64,000 nucleotides of DNA from JAEUIX01 sp964611125. GTDB taxonomy: Bacteria > Planctomycetota > Phycisphaerae > Phycisphaerales > UBA1924. Below are positions 18,034-27,247 of this stretch, piece after piece; position 1 is the stretch's first letter, and the number at the start of each line of letters is the position of its first letter. The notes under the pieces were generated by a model. That model was not told the DNA's origin, did no database searches, and saw only the letters and a list, made by a program, of their open reading frames with translations. Location: the NCBI GenBank assembly GCA_964611125.1, contig CAZSZO010000009.1, forward strand, positions 1 through 64,000. The letters are read 5' to 3'. The translations under genes were made by a program, and so were the position numbers.

Positions 18034-20178
18034 ATGAACGTGCTGAAACTCAGCCCCCACCACCCGGCCCGCAAGGCGATCGGCGTCCTGATCGTCGGGC
18101 TGCTGGCGACGGTGCTGGCCCAGGGGCTGCGGCTGCCGGTGCTGGGCGACCTGCGCGAGCGGGCCGACGACCTGCTCTACGACGCCTTCTACAGGCTCAG
18201 GGCCCTGGAATCGCCGCCCGACCCGACGGTGGCGGTGCTGGCGATGGACGACATCGATCTCAAGAACATGAACGTGATCGAGGGGCGGGGCCACCCTTGG
18301 CCGCGGACCTTCTGGGGCGTGCTTGTGCACTATCTCGCCAAGGGCGGGGTGCGCGCGGTGGCCCTCGACGTGCAGTTCAGCGAGCGGAGCAGCTACGACG
18401 CCAGCGAGCCGGACGACGAAACGTTCGTGACGCTGATGGAGTCGGCGCCGATCCCGGTGATCTTCGGCGTGAAGTTCGACGACATGGGGAAGCCCGAACC
18501 GATCTGGGCGTTTCGCGACCGGCAGACGCCCCGGATCGGGTCGGTGGAGATCGAGCGCGGGCCTGTGCTCAGGGAGTACCGGCCGCGGATGCGCGGCCTC
18601 GACGCGCTGGCCACCGCGACGCTGCGGGCGCTGAGCGTGCAGCCGCCGAGTTGGGCCGAGGAGCCCTTCCGGCTGCACTTCTACGGGGCGACTTCGCGCT
18701 CCGGGGGGCGGGCGGGCCTGCCGTACCTGCGGGCCTTTCCGATCGTCTTCGACGCCATCAGCGAGATGAAGCGCGCCGCGGGGGTGGAGACCACTCAGAC
18801 CGCCGAGCAGGCCGAGGAGGCCGCCCGAATGCTGGCGAAGCTCAAGGGCAAGGTGGTGGTGGTGGGTTCAATGGCGGCGGGGACGTTTGACCTGTTCTCC
18901 TCGCCGGTCTCGGAGCTCTACCCAGGGGTGGACAGCCATGCCACGGCGATAGAGAACATGCTGCGGGGGCAGCGCGTGGTGGAGGTTTCGCAGGGCTTCA
19001 GCACGGGGTTCACGCTGATGGCGGCGCTGCTGGCCGCGGCGGCGACGATCTTCCCCTTCACCATCGGCGGGCGCCTGGCGGGGGCGGTGGTGGCCCCGGC
19101 GGCGGTGGTGGCGGCGGGACTGTGGCTGTTCCTCGGGGACCAGATCGACTGGATGCCGATCACGACGCCGCTGGCGGCGGTGCTGCTGGCGACGGTGGGC
19201 GGGTTTGCGCGCAACTTCCTGACCGAGGACGCCCGCCGCCGGCTGATGGCGCGGGCCCTCGGGCAGTACGTTTCGCCGGAGATCACGCGGGCCCTGGAGC
19301 GGCGGCCCGAGAGCCTGAAGCTGGACGCCGAGCAGCGGACGATGACAGCCCTCTTCAGCGATATGGCGGGGTTCACGGATTTCTCGGAAGCCGCCGAGGT
19401 GCGGGTGCTGACCAAGGTGCTCAACGCATATATGGAGCGGATGTCGGCGATCGTGCTGGCGGAGGGGGGGACGATCGACAAGTACATCGGCGACGCCATC
19501 ATGGCCTTCTGGAATGCCCCGCTGGACCAGCCCGACCACGCGGCGCGGGCCTGCCGGGCGGCCCTGCGGATGCAGGCGGCGGAGCGGAGCGTGCGCGACG
19601 AGCTGCTGGCGGATCCGGAGCTGGCGGCGCTGCTGGCCCGCGACGAAGGTGTGCGGAAGAGCGTGGAGGCGATGGGCGAGGGGAAGCTGTACACGCGATT
19701 CGGGATCAATACCGGGCTCATGGCGGTGGGGAACTGGGGCTCGGCCCGGAAGTTCCAGTACACGGTGATCGGCGACAGCGTGAACTCCGCCGCGCGGCTG
19801 GAGCCGGCCAACAAGCGGTATGGCACGCGGATCCTGATCTCGGAGAGCACCGCGACGCTGCTGCCGGCGGGGTCGTTCCTGCTGCGCCGGGTGGATGTGA
19901 CGCGGGTGAAGGGGAAGGCCAACGCGATGGCGGTGTTCGAGCTGATGGCCGAGGGCGGCGGGAGCGCCGAACAGCGGGCCAAGGCGGCCATGTACGAACA
20001 GGCGTTCGGGCTTTATCAGCAGCAGCGGTGGGAAGAGGTGGAGAAGACCGCCCTTGCGTTGCAGGCCCAGTTCGGCGAAGATGGTCCGAGCGTGATGCTG
20101 CTCGAGCGCTCTGCCCGATTGCGGCGCGAGCCGCCCGGGCCAGGGTGGGATGGCGTGTTCACCGCGACTGACAAATAG
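18034..20178 (+). CDS. CHASE2-domain adenylate/guanylate cyclase
   Basis: A protein of 714 residues: N-terminal TM (about 14-30), extracytoplasmic CHASE2 sensor (about 40-320), three TMs (about 325-393) and a class III cyclase domain (about 435-640). Both metal-binding Asp are present (D443 in FSDMAGFTDFSE, D487 in DKYIGDAIMAFW), as is the VIGDSVNSAARLE motif with the transition-state Asn and Arg. Activity is therefore likely. The SD GGAG precedes ATG 18034 by 7-8 nt. The next genes follow at 23 bp (SH3 protein) and 11 bp (M48 protease), suggesting an operon coupling envelope sensing to cyclic nucleotide signalling. Confidence 0.93.
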   Translation: MNVLKLSPHHPARKAIGVLIVGLLATVLAQGLRLPVLGDLRERADDLLYDAFYRLRALESPPDPTVAVLAMDDIDLKNMNVIEGRGHPWPRTFWGVLVHYLAKGGVRAVALDVQFSERSSYDASEPDDETFVTLMESAPIPVIFGVKFDDMGKPEPIWAFRDRQTPRIGSVEIERGPVLREYRPRMRGLDALATATLRALSVQPPSWAEEPFRLHFYGATSRSGGRAGLPYLRAFPIVFDAISEMKRAAGVETTQTAEQAEEAARMLAKLKGKVVVVGSMAAGTFDLFSSPVSELYPGVDSHATAIENMLRGQRVVEVSQGFSTGFTLMAALLAAAATIFPFTIGGRLAGAVVAPAAVVAAGLWLFLGDQIDWMPITTPLAAVLLATVGGFARNFLTEDARRRLMARALGQYVSPEITRALERRPESLKLDAEQRTMTALFSDMAGFTDFSEAAEVRVLTKVLNAYMERMSAIVLAEGGTIDKYIGDAIMAFWNAPLDQPDHAARACRAALRMQAAERSVRDELLADPELAALLARDEGVRKSVEAMGEGKLYTRFGINTGLMAVGNWGSARKFQYTVIGDSVNSAARLEPANKRYGTRILISESTATLLPAGSFLLRRVDVTRVKGKANAMAVFELMAEGGGSAEQRAKAAMYEQAFGLYQQQRWEEVEKTALALQAQFGEDGPSVMLLERSARLRREPPGPGWDGVFTATDK

Positions 20179-20201
20179 CCCCCTGCGGGGCGGAGGCGGT
20201 C

Positions 20202-20735
20202 ATGACGACGAATCAGCGACGGGCGGGTGTGCGGGGTGTCGGTGTCACCGGGCTGGGCGTGGTCGTCAGCGTGGCGGCGCTCCTGGCCAGCGCCGGAGCG
20301 GCCCAGGCGCCGCAGGAGATGAAGCTGACCCCAGCACGGGTTGTGCTGCGCGACGGGGCGGGGAGCATCTTCAAGGCCGTCGCAACGGCCCAGCACGGCG
20401 AGACCGTGAAGGTGCTGCAGCGCGACCCCAACAACTGGCTGCAGCTGGAGCGCGACCCCAAGAGCGGCGGCGAGAAGGGCTGGGCCCACGCCAAGGCCCT
20501 CGAACTGCGGGCCGACCCCGACGGCGGCAACCTGGCCAAGGCCCTCTCCACCCGCAACGATGCGCCGCAGGTGCGGGCCACCGCGGCGTCCAAGGGGATC
20601 GAGCCGCAGACTGAGATTTACGCGTCGTATCGCGGAATCTCCACGGCGGGGCTGGCGGAGTTGAAGCGGCGGCGCGAATCGATCGCCCGCGAGGACTACC
20701 TGCGGTTCATCCAAGATCTCAAGAAGGGCGGCTGA
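20202..20735 (+). CDS. Exported SH3-like domain protein
   Basis: A protein of 177 residues with a signal peptide (about 1-34, cleavage after AGAAQA) and a bacterial SH3-like domain (about 40-105) with the typical VVLRDGAG...GETVKVLQRD...GWAHAKAL pattern. The C-terminus is charged and helical. Bacterial SH3 domains commonly bind cell-wall peptides. GGAGG precedes the ATG. It lies between the CHASE2 cyclase and the M48 protease, in the same direction with short gaps, so probably one transcript. Confidence 0.82.
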   Translation: MTTNQRRAGVRGVGVTGLGVVVSVAALLASAGAAQAPQEMKLTPARVVLRDGAGSIFKAVATAQHGETVKVLQRDPNNWLQLERDPKSGGEKGWAHAKALELRADPDGGNLAKALSTRNDAPQVRATAASKGIEPQTEIYASYRGISTAGLAELKRRRESIAREDYLRFIQDLKKGG

Positions 20736-20746
20736 GGAGACACTCC

Positions 20747-21718
20747 ATGAATCACACACACACCTCATCCACGCCGAAGGGCCGCCCGTTCATCCTGAGC
20801 CGCAGAGCGGGTTTCCTGCTCGCCCTCACGGGCGCGGCGGGGAGTTCGCTGATCGCCTCATCGTGCAACAAGTCGGGCAAAGCGGGTGAGACCAGTTCAT
20901 CGGGCGGCTCGGGCGGGCCTTCGTTCATGGACTTCGCCAAGCCCATGGTGGGCGCCTTCGGCGGCGAGAACGCGGCGCGCGGGCTGACCATCGGCACATC
21001 GCTCGTGAGCGCGGCCGACGCGCTGGGCCTCGAGAACGACCAGCAGACGCAGATCGCCATCGGCGAATCGATCACCTGCGCCGTGACGGCCAAGACGCCG
21101 CTCACCACCGATCTGGCCCTCAACAACTACGTGTCGATGGTGGGCTTTGCGCTCCTCGATTCCAGCAGCAGCCCCGGGCTGGAGATCATGTTCGGCGTGC
21201 TGGAGACCGAGGACGTCAACGCGTTCTCGGCGCCCAACGGTGCGGTGATGATCACGCGCGGGGCCCTGCGGCTGATGCAGGATGAAAGTGAGCTGGCCGG
21301 CGTGCTCGGGCACGAGATGACCCACGTCTTCGCCAAGCATGGGATCAAGTCGGTCGCAACGGGTCAGTTCTGGAATGCGGCGCTCGAAGGCGGGCTGGCG
21401 GCGGCCAACGTGCGCGGCCCCGCGGCGGTGTTCGTCGGCGCTGCGGACACGGCGGTCGACGGCGTGCTGGTCAAGGGCTACGACCGCGGGACGGAGTTCG
21501 ACGCCGACGCCGGGGCGGTGCAGCTCTGCAAGGCCGCGGGGTATGACCCCAATGGGCTGGTGCGGTTCCTGCAGCGGCTCGAGACCCGGCCCGGCGGCGG
21601 GCTGTTCAGCACCCATCCGGGGCGGCCCGAGCGGATCGCCAAGCTGCAGGCCCTGATCGGCCCAGCGAGCGGGGCCAAGATGGCGGCGCGGTACGAGACC
21701 TCCGCCCTGAGGAAGTGA
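20747..21718 (+). CDS. M48-family metalloprotease, probable lipoprotein
   Basis: A protein of 323 residues. The leader has a twin-Arg-like SRRAGFLLAL and a lipobox-like IASSC (Cys40), so export and lipidation are likely. Gluzincin motif HEMTH (189-193) with the third ligand Glu250 in YDRGTEFDADAGA, as in M48 (Oma1/BepA-like) peptidases involved in envelope protein quality control. The SD GGAG lies 7 nt upstream of the ATG. The 11-bp gap to the SH3 gene supports co-transcription and a joint periplasmic role. Confidence 0.92.
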   Translation: MNHTHTSSTPKGRPFILSRRAGFLLALTGAAGSSLIASSCNKSGKAGETSSSGGSGGPSFMDFAKPMVGAFGGENAARGLTIGTSLVSAADALGLENDQQTQIAIGESITCAVTAKTPLTTDLALNNYVSMVGFALLDSSSSPGLEIMFGVLETEDVNAFSAPNGAVMITRGALRLMQDESELAGVLGHEMTHVFAKHGIKSVATGQFWNAALEGGLAAANVRGPAAVFVGAADTAVDGVLVKGYDRGTEFDADAGAVQLCKAAGYDPNGLVRFLQRLETRPGGGLFSTHPGRPERIAKLQALIGPASGAKMAARYETSALRK

Positions 21719-21785
21719 CGGCGGACCCGGTAGGTAACGAAACAGGACCCGCCGGCGACGGCCCGCACCGCCCAGCGCACATCCG

Positions 21786-22655
21786 TCAGGCCGTCGCGGT
21801 CTGGCCGAGCGGCTTGGGGTGGCGGCTCTCGGTGATCCACGCGCCCAGCGACAGTCCCACGGGCGTACCTAGAAACGCCCCGGCGATCCAGTCGAGCGGC
21901 AGCACCCGCGCCGCGGGGATGAGCTTGCCGGACAGGGCCGCGGCGCTGAAGCCGTCGGCGCCCCCGCCGTGCATGACGGCCCCGGCTGCGGGACCGAGAA
22001 ACGCCATGGCGCAGAGCGAAGCGAGGATGGTCCCGGGGCTGGCCTGATGGTCGAGGGCCATGGCGGTCGCGGCGGCGAAGAGCCCCGCGATGGCCCCCGC
22101 CGCGATGGTCTGACCCTTGAGGGTGTTCTGGGCGACCATCCACGCGGCGAAGAACGCGACGACGACGGCGACGCCTGCGCAGATGCCCGCGGCGGCCGCG
22201 GGTGGGAAGACCGGCTCAGCGCGATCATTGATGGGAACGTGCCAAAGGCCGGCGCGCCGGGCGACGGCGCTGATGCCCCACGCCGCGCCCGCGGCGGGCA
22301 GGGCGAGGATGAGCCCCTCGGCGGCCAGGCGCCAGGCGATGGGCGTCCCAGAGGCGGCGCGGGCGAGGGCGTCGATCGTGCCGGCGCCGAAGGCGCTCCA
22401 GGCGAGCACCAGCCCCGCGTTGAAGAACCCCGCCTGCACGCCGATCAGGCGGGCGGAGGCCAAGCCGATGAGGCCCGCCAGCAGGATCGCCCCGATGGTG
22501 AAGGCCAGGCCGATGGCCGGCGTGGTCGAAAGCAGGGCGGTGGTCTCGTGCCCGCCATCGGGCCCGTGCAGGCGGCCGGTGGCGAGCCAGGCGAGCGGCC
22601 CGGCGGCGAGCAGCGCACCGGCGGCCAGGCCCCAGCGGATGATGGTCTTGAGCAT
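21786..22655 (-). CDS. Polytopic membrane protein, unknown
   Basis: A protein of 289 residues with about seven hydrophobic segments (starting near residues 7, 43, 70, 115, 158, 190 and 215) and Ala/Gly-rich composition. No recognisable transporter motif. The start is supported by a TATCCT hexamer exactly 6 nt before the ATG rather than by an SD. It is 42 bp upstream of the cheV stop, and the two genes run in the same direction with cheV upstream. Confidence 0.7.
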   Translation of the reverse strand: MLKTIIRWGLAAGALLAAGPLAWLATGRLHGPDGGHETTALLSTTPAIGLAFTIGAILLAGLIGLASARLIGVQAGFFNAGLVLAWSAFGAGTIDALARAASGTPIAWRLAAEGLILALPAAGAAWGISAVARRAGLWHVPINDRAEPVFPPAAAAGICAGVAVVVAFFAAWMVAQNTLKGQTIAAGAIAGLFAAATAMALDHQASPGTILASLCAMAFLGPAAGAVMHGGGADGFSAAALSGKLIPAARVLPLDWIAGAFLGTPVGLSLGAWITESRHPKPLGQTATA

Positions 22656-22661
22656 GGGCGG

Positions 22662-22667
22662 AGGATA
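22662..22667 (-). promoter_or_regulatory. Candidate leaderless -10 (TATCCT)
   Basis: On the minus strand TATCCT ends 6 nt before the membrane protein ATG at 22655. No SD is present. Confidence 0.5.
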
Positions 22668-22697
22668 GCGGCGGGACGAGGGTCGGACGCGCGCGGG

Positions 22698-23729
22698 CTA
22701 GGCCGCGGCGCGGCTCGACCCCGGGTTCAGCCGTTCGCCGCTCACCACGCGGTCGACCAGGCGGACGACCTCGGGGAGTTCGGGCTTGGGGATCTGGACG
22801 TCGGCCCCGACGGCCAGGCCCTTCTTGATGTTGTCCTGGCTGACAAGGGAGCTGAACAGCACCACCGGAATCCCGCGGAGCCGCTCCGACTCCTTGATCC
22901 GCTTGGTGAGGTGCAGGCCATCGATGCGGGGCATCTCAATGTCGCTGACCACCGCGGCGACGGGCGGGCCTTCCAGGTTCAGGGCGTTCCAGGCCTCTTC
23001 GCCGTTGGAGTACACCTCGAGGCGGGTGTAGCCGGAGGCGACGAGGACCTTCTGCATCAGGTTGCGCATGAAGGGCGAGTCCTCCACGAGGAAGACGCGA
23101 TGGGCCGCGCGATCCACGCCCTTCTCGTTGGCGACCGACTCGACGTGCAGATTCTTGTGCAGCAGGATGCGGTCGGCGACGGACTCGAAGTCGACCATCA
23201 GGATCAACCGGTCGCCCATCTCGATGATGCCCGTGGTGCTCGAGACCGTCTGGCCTGAGAGCCCCTGAACGGTCAGGTCGGGCGCCGGCCGGACCTTGGA
23301 CCACGAAACACGATGGATCTGCTCCACCGAATCGACGAGGAAGCCCGTCCGCAGGCCGTTGAACTCGGTGATGATGATCCGCCCTTCATGGTTCTCAGGC
23401 GGGGGGACCTCGATATCGAGCGACTTGGCGAGGTCCACCACCGGGATCACGCTTCCGCGAATGCTGAACATGCCGATCACGCAGGGGTGTTGGTGGGGCG
23501 CCTCGACCGTCTTGGCCGGGCGGATGACCTCACGCACCTTGGCGACATTGACGCCGAACCAGCCCGACCGCAGCGAGAAGACCAGCACCTCAAGTTCGTT
23601 CGTGCCCGCCTCGAGCAGGATGTCGCCGGTGATGTTGGGAAGCTGGCCAGCCTGGCCAGTCGAAGGCGGGGTCGCCCCGGGGGCGGTCTGGCCAGCGGAT
23701 GGGGCGGGGGCGAGCGTGGCGGTCGACAT
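22698..23729 (-). CDS. cheV: CheV-type chemotaxis coupling protein
   Basis: A protein of 343 residues. A CheW domain (about 45-200, with FSIRGSVIPVVDL and TTGIIEMGDRLILMVD) is fused to a receiver domain (about 210-330) with phospho-acceptor Asp263 (VVSDIEMPRIDG) and Lys315. CheV couples chemoreceptors to CheA and is adjusted by phosphorylation. GGAG lies about 9 nt before the ATG. The N-terminal 35 residues are a Pro/Ala/Thr-rich extension. No other chemotaxis gene is in the window. Confidence 0.94.
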   Translation of the reverse strand: MSTATLAPAPSAGQTAPGATPPSTGQAGQLPNITGDILLEAGTNELEVLVFSLRSGWFGVNVAKVREVIRPAKTVEAPHQHPCVIGMFSIRGSVIPVVDLAKSLDIEVPPPENHEGRIIITEFNGLRTGFLVDSVEQIHRVSWSKVRPAPDLTVQGLSGQTVSSTTGIIEMGDRLILMVDFESVADRILLHKNLHVESVANEKGVDRAAHRVFLVEDSPFMRNLMQKVLVASGYTRLEVYSNGEEAWNALNLEGPPVAAVVSDIEMPRIDGLHLTKRIKESERLRGIPVVLFSSLVSQDNIKKGLAVGADVQIPKPELPEVVRLVDRVVSGERLNPGSSRAAA

Positions 23730-23950
23730 GGGGGCGGCTCCGGAGGCGACGCCGGTTGATCGCCAGGCGCGCCCCGTAGCTATCGACCCGGCCGAAGCCT
23801 AGATCCACCCATAACCCCACTGGACGAGTTGGATCGCTCGTGAGAGGAGATCGGCTGGGCCCCACCGGGCACCCCCTTAACATGGGGTCGCCCGGCAGGG
23901 GGAGCACGATCGGGTGGGCGGGCTGGCTCGGAGGGGCGGGGCTGGGGCCC

Positions 23951-24790
23951 TCAGCCACCAGACCGGGCGAGGCGATCGCGCCAGCGGGCGATCGCCGCGT
24001 GGTCGGAGAGGTCGTACTTCAGCGGCGTCACCGTGATGTGGCGGGCCATGATCTCCTGCACATCGCTCCCGGGCTCGGTGGCGTGGAATTCCAGCGGCCC
24101 GGCGGATGACCAGAAGTAGGCCTCGCCGGCGGGGTTGACGTTGCGGGCGTAGCTGTCCACCAGCCCGTGCACGTTCATGGGGCAGATCGCCAGGGGCGGA
24201 GTCGGTCCGTCGCTCTCGGTGATGGGGATGTTGATGCTCAGGCACGCATGCGGCGGAAGGGCCGCCGCCCAGCCGGCGCGATCGGGGCCCAGGAGCGTCT
24301 CGATCGCGCTCCGGGCGTGCCGCGCGGCGACATCGTAGCGGGTCTTGCCCCGCCCGAGGTGCAGCGAGACGGCGATCGAAGGAACGCCCAGAAACGCGGC
24401 CTCCAGCGCGGCGGCGACCGTCCCCGAATAGATCACGTTGATGCCCACGTTGGCCCCCTGATTCATCCCGCTGATGACCATGTCCGGGCGCGAGCCCTCG
24501 CCGAAGCGTTCAGGCCAGAGCGCGGCGAGGGCGATCTTCACGCAATCGGCCGGGCGGCCGTCGACGGCGATACCCGACATCCGCTCGTTCACCTCGATCT
24601 CACTGGTGATCAGCGGCTGCCGGAAGGTGATGCCGTGGCCGGTGGCCGACTGCACCGTGAGCGGGGCGACGGGCACGATCAGGTCGGCGAAGGGCTTGCC
24701 AAATCGCCCGCCGTGATCGATCAGGGCGTCGAACAGGCTTGCGATGCCGGAGGCGTGGATTCCGTCGTCGTTGCAGAGGAGCACTCTCAT
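23951..24790 (-). CDS. surE: 5'/3'-nucleotidase SurE
   Basis: A protein of 279 residues with the SurE signature NDDGIHASG at residues 6-14 and the second metal loop SGMNQGANVG, both diagnostic. SurE removes phosphate from nucleoside monophosphates (survival protein E). ATG 24790 is the family start (MRVLLCNDDG); the frame runs far upstream antisense to the cyclase gene, which is not coding. A TACGCT lies exactly 6 nt before the ATG and no SD is present. Divergent from the cyclase at 24965. Confidence 0.95.
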   Translation of the reverse strand: MRVLLCNDDGIHASGIASLFDALIDHGGRFGKPFADLIVPVAPLTVQSATGHGITFRQPLITSEIEVNERMSGIAVDGRPADCVKIALAALWPERFGEGSRPDMVISGMNQGANVGINVIYSGTVAAALEAAFLGVPSIAVSLHLGRGKTRYDVAARHARSAIETLLGPDRAGWAAALPPHACLSINIPITESDGPTPPLAICPMNVHGLVDSYARNVNPAGEAYFWSSAGPLEFHATEPGSDVQEIMARHITVTPLKYDLSDHAAIARWRDRLARSGG

Positions 24791-24796
24791 GGCCGC

Positions 24797-24802
24797 AGCG
24801 TA
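24797..24802 (-). promoter_or_regulatory. Candidate leaderless -10 (TACGCT) of surE
   Basis: On the minus strand TACGCT ends 6 nt before the surE ATG. The hexamer and the distance are identical to those at lysA. Confidence 0.55.
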
Positions 24803-24964
24803 GGTGACGGCCCGCAGGGCGCCGTCCGGATAACCGGCGACATCCGGGCGCGGTTCGCTGACCAGCCCAGCCGGGCGCGCCGTATGAAGCCCGCGAAGGG
24901 GGCCCAAAGCCCGGCCCGCCCGGCTCCGATGCTCAGCGAGCCGATGTCGGCAGGGGAATCGACC

Positions 24965-26410
24965 ATGATCGCTCGCCGCTCCGATCGGGCCGCTCCGCCG
25001 GCCAACCCATCCCGGCTCATGGCCCTGGTCTTCACCGACATGGTGGGGTCGGTGGATTTGAAGCGCCGCCTGGGCGACGCCGCGTTCGCGGAGATGCTCC
25101 GCCGCCATGATGAGCTCTTCAAAGCGACCGTCGGCGTCACGGCCGACTACGTCAAGGACACCGGCGACGGCTTCTTGGCCACCTGCGGCTCGGCGAGCGC
25201 GGCGGTGAACGCGGCGCTGGCGTTCCAGCACGCCCTGGCCCGCGAACCGTTCCAGAACCCGCTGCGGGTGCGGGTGGGCATTCATCTGGGCGAGGTGAGC
25301 GAGCTCGACATGGAAGCGTCGGGCATCCCCAAGCTGTCGGGGCTGGCGGTCGATGTGGCGGGGCGCATCATGTCGCTTGCGTCGGGGGGCCAGATCCTGC
25401 TGACCAAGGCGGCCTTCGACGGCGCGAAGCAGTACGTTCGGGCCCACCCGCCGGTCGGCGCAGGCCATGGAGAGGGTCAGGGGGACGGTCAGGAGGAGGG
25501 CTTCGACCTCCCCGACATCCGCTGGCAGGCCCACGGGCTGTACATGTTCCGCGGTCTCGATGAGCCGGTAGAGGTCTTCGAGGTGGGCGCCGTCGGCATC
25601 GCCCCGCTCTCGCAGCCGCCCGACAGTGAAAAGGTGCATCGCGCCGTGACGCTCGGCCCCAGGCCGACCCGGGGGCGGGGCTGGCCGGCGATGAAGAACC
25701 TGATGACCGCGGCGGTGCTGCTGGGTGTGGCGGCCGGGGGCGTCTACTTCGCGCGCGATGTGCTGGGCGTCCGCCTGGCGATCGCTGGGGCAGGAGGCGG
25801 GCCGCCGACCCTGTCGATGGCGGGCGCAGCCCGCAACCCCGCCAGAATCGACCCCCCCACCGGCGCGGGAGCAGCAATAGCCCAGCCTCCGCCCAAGCCC
25901 GGGCCGAGTCAGCCGCGAGACCAGCCAGCGACAGGGCCCAGGCCCGACCCGGCCCGCGAAGCTCGCCGGGCGCCACCGCCGCCGCCGCCGCGCGCGGAGG
26001 ACCGCCCGCGCGAGCCGGCAGGTGAGGGCCCGCTGGGCCTGGCCCAGGTGCGGATGGAGCCGGCGCCACGGGCGGGGCAGCGCCCGAGGATCGTGGGATG
26101 CGTGCTGAACCGGGCGGAATACGCCCGGCTGCGGCTGCGGATCAGGGCGCCGCAGGGCCTGCCGGACCCGGCGTATGACCTGCGCGTGGACGCGATGATG
26201 GTGGCCCAGCAGCTGCGCGACGCCCTGGCCGTCGAGGGGCTGGAACAGGTCCAAGTGAGCCTCACGGCGGCGGAGACGGGCGCCGGCGCCGCGGCGATCA
26301 AGCTGACGCCGCCGCCCGGAACGCCGCCAGAGGATGTCGAGCGGGCCAAGCGCACGGCCGAGCGGTTCGTCCTGGATGATCGGCTGGTCGAGCTGACGCC
26401 AGCGGGCTGA
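24965..26410 (+). CDS. Class III cyclase with single TM and Pro-rich region
   Basis: A protein of 481 residues. The N-terminal cyclase homology domain (about 15-200) has both metal Asp (VFTDMVGS and KDTGDGFLA). In the usual NxxxR element the Asn appears as Asp (GLAVDVAGRI), so activity or specificity may differ. A TM (about 240-258) is followed by a Pro/Arg-rich linker and a C-terminal alpha/beta region (about 370-481). This is inverted from the CHASE2 enzyme: catalytic domain first, then membrane. ATG 24965 is chosen because AGGGG lies 8 nt upstream; in-frame ATGs at 24929 and 24944 lack this. Confidence 0.88.
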   Translation: MIARRSDRAAPPANPSRLMALVFTDMVGSVDLKRRLGDAAFAEMLRRHDELFKATVGVTADYVKDTGDGFLATCGSASAAVNAALAFQHALAREPFQNPLRVRVGIHLGEVSELDMEASGIPKLSGLAVDVAGRIMSLASGGQILLTKAAFDGAKQYVRAHPPVGAGHGEGQGDGQEEGFDLPDIRWQAHGLYMFRGLDEPVEVFEVGAVGIAPLSQPPDSEKVHRAVTLGPRPTRGRGWPAMKNLMTAAVLLGVAAGGVYFARDVLGVRLAIAGAGGGPPTLSMAGAARNPARIDPPTGAGAAIAQPPPKPGPSQPRDQPATGPRPDPAREARRAPPPPPPRAEDRPREPAGEGPLGLAQVRMEPAPRAGQRPRIVGCVLNRAEYARLRLRIRAPQGLPDPAYDLRVDAMMVAQQLRDALAVEGLEQVQVSLTAAETGAGAAAIKLTPPPGTPPEDVERAKRTAERFVLDDRLVELTPAG

Positions 26411-26444
26411 GCGGCGCCCGGACCGGGAAGCGTGCGGCCAGGGC

Positions 26445-26450
26445 TAATCT
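26445..26450 (+). promoter_or_regulatory. Candidate leaderless -10 (TAATCT)
   Basis: TAATCT ends 5 nt before ATG 26456 of the aldo/keto reductase. No SD is present. It lies 34 bp after the cyclase stop, so the reductase may have its own promoter. Confidence 0.5.
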
Positions 26451-26455
26451 TGTTG

Positions 26456-27247
26456 ATGGAGCAGCGCCAGCTTGGGCGAACGGGCCTGTCGGTCGGCGTC
26501 ACCGGGCTGGGGACGGTGAAGCTCGGGCGGCTGCACGGGCTCAAGCACGTAGCGACCGCGCCCGCTCGCCTGCCGAGTGATGACGAGGCCCTGGCGCTCT
26601 TGCGGACGGCCCAGGAACTCGGGGTGAACCTGATCGACACGGCCCCAGCGTACGGGCGGAGCGAGGAGCGCCTGGGAACGCTGCTGCCGCGGGTGGCGGG
26701 GCGCGATCGGTGGGTGATCTGCACCAAGGTGGGCGAAGAGTTCGATGACGACGGCGAGCGGGCGTCGCGGCATGACTTCACGGCCGGAGCGATCGCCGCG
26801 AGCCTGCGGCGGAGCCTGACCCGCCTGCGGATGGCGAGCGTGGATGTGGTTCTTCTGCATTTCTCGAGCGCGGTTGATGACGCGGCGGTGCTGCGCGGGG
26901 GCGAGGCCCTGGCGGCGCTGCGGCGGCTCAAGGATGAAGGGCTGGCGCGGGCGATCGGCGCCTCGACGGCAACAGTCGCCGGCGGGCTCCTGGCGGTGGA
27001 GCTCGGGTGCGATGTGGTGATGCTCACCCTCAATCGAGCTCAGCAGACGGAACTGCCGGTGCTGGAGCAGGCCCGCGCGGCGGGGGCCGGGGTGCTGGTC
27101 AAGAAGGCGCTTGCGGGGGGACGCGAAGCGGCGGAGCCGTCGCTGCGATGGACGGCCGGGCTGGCGGGTGTCTCGGCCGTGGTCGTGGGCACGACCGACC
27201 CGGCCCACCTGCGGGCCAACGCCCAGGCGCTCGCCGGGCAGCCCTGA
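26456..27247 (+). CDS. Aldo/keto reductase
   Basis: A protein of 263 residues with the AKR catalytic tetrad: Asp61 (DTAPAYG), Tyr66, Lys91 (CTKVGE) and His135 (VVLLHFSS). The C-terminus carries the NADPH-site remnant VSAVVVGTTDPAHLRAN. Shorter than the usual 300-330 residues: the loop after the His is reduced. NADPH-dependent carbonyl reduction is expected; the substrate is unknown. ATG 26456 (MEQRQLGRTGL) is the family-typical start. Its stop codon abuts the lysA stop on the other strand with no intervening base. Confidence 0.9.
   Translation: MEQRQLGRTGLSVGVTGLGTVKLGRLHGLKHVATAPARLPSDDEALALLRTAQELGVNLIDTAPAYGRSEERLGTLLPRVAGRDRWVICTKVGEEFDDDGERASRHDFTAGAIAASLRRSLTRLRMASVDVVLLHFSSAVDDAAVLRGGEALAALRRLKDEGLARAIGASTATVAGGLLAVELGCDVVMLTLNRAQQTELPVLEQARAAGAGVLVKKALAGGREAAEPSLRWTAGLAGVSAVVVGTTDPAHLRANAQALAGQP

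Noticed and set aside
16317..18890. Plus-strand frame over the phosphomannomutase
   Set aside because: Antisense shadow; the minus-strand enzyme has all catalytic motifs.
24803..26254. Upstream extension of the surE frame
   Set aside because: It runs antisense through the cyclase gene, whereas SurE begins exactly at MRVLLCNDDG.
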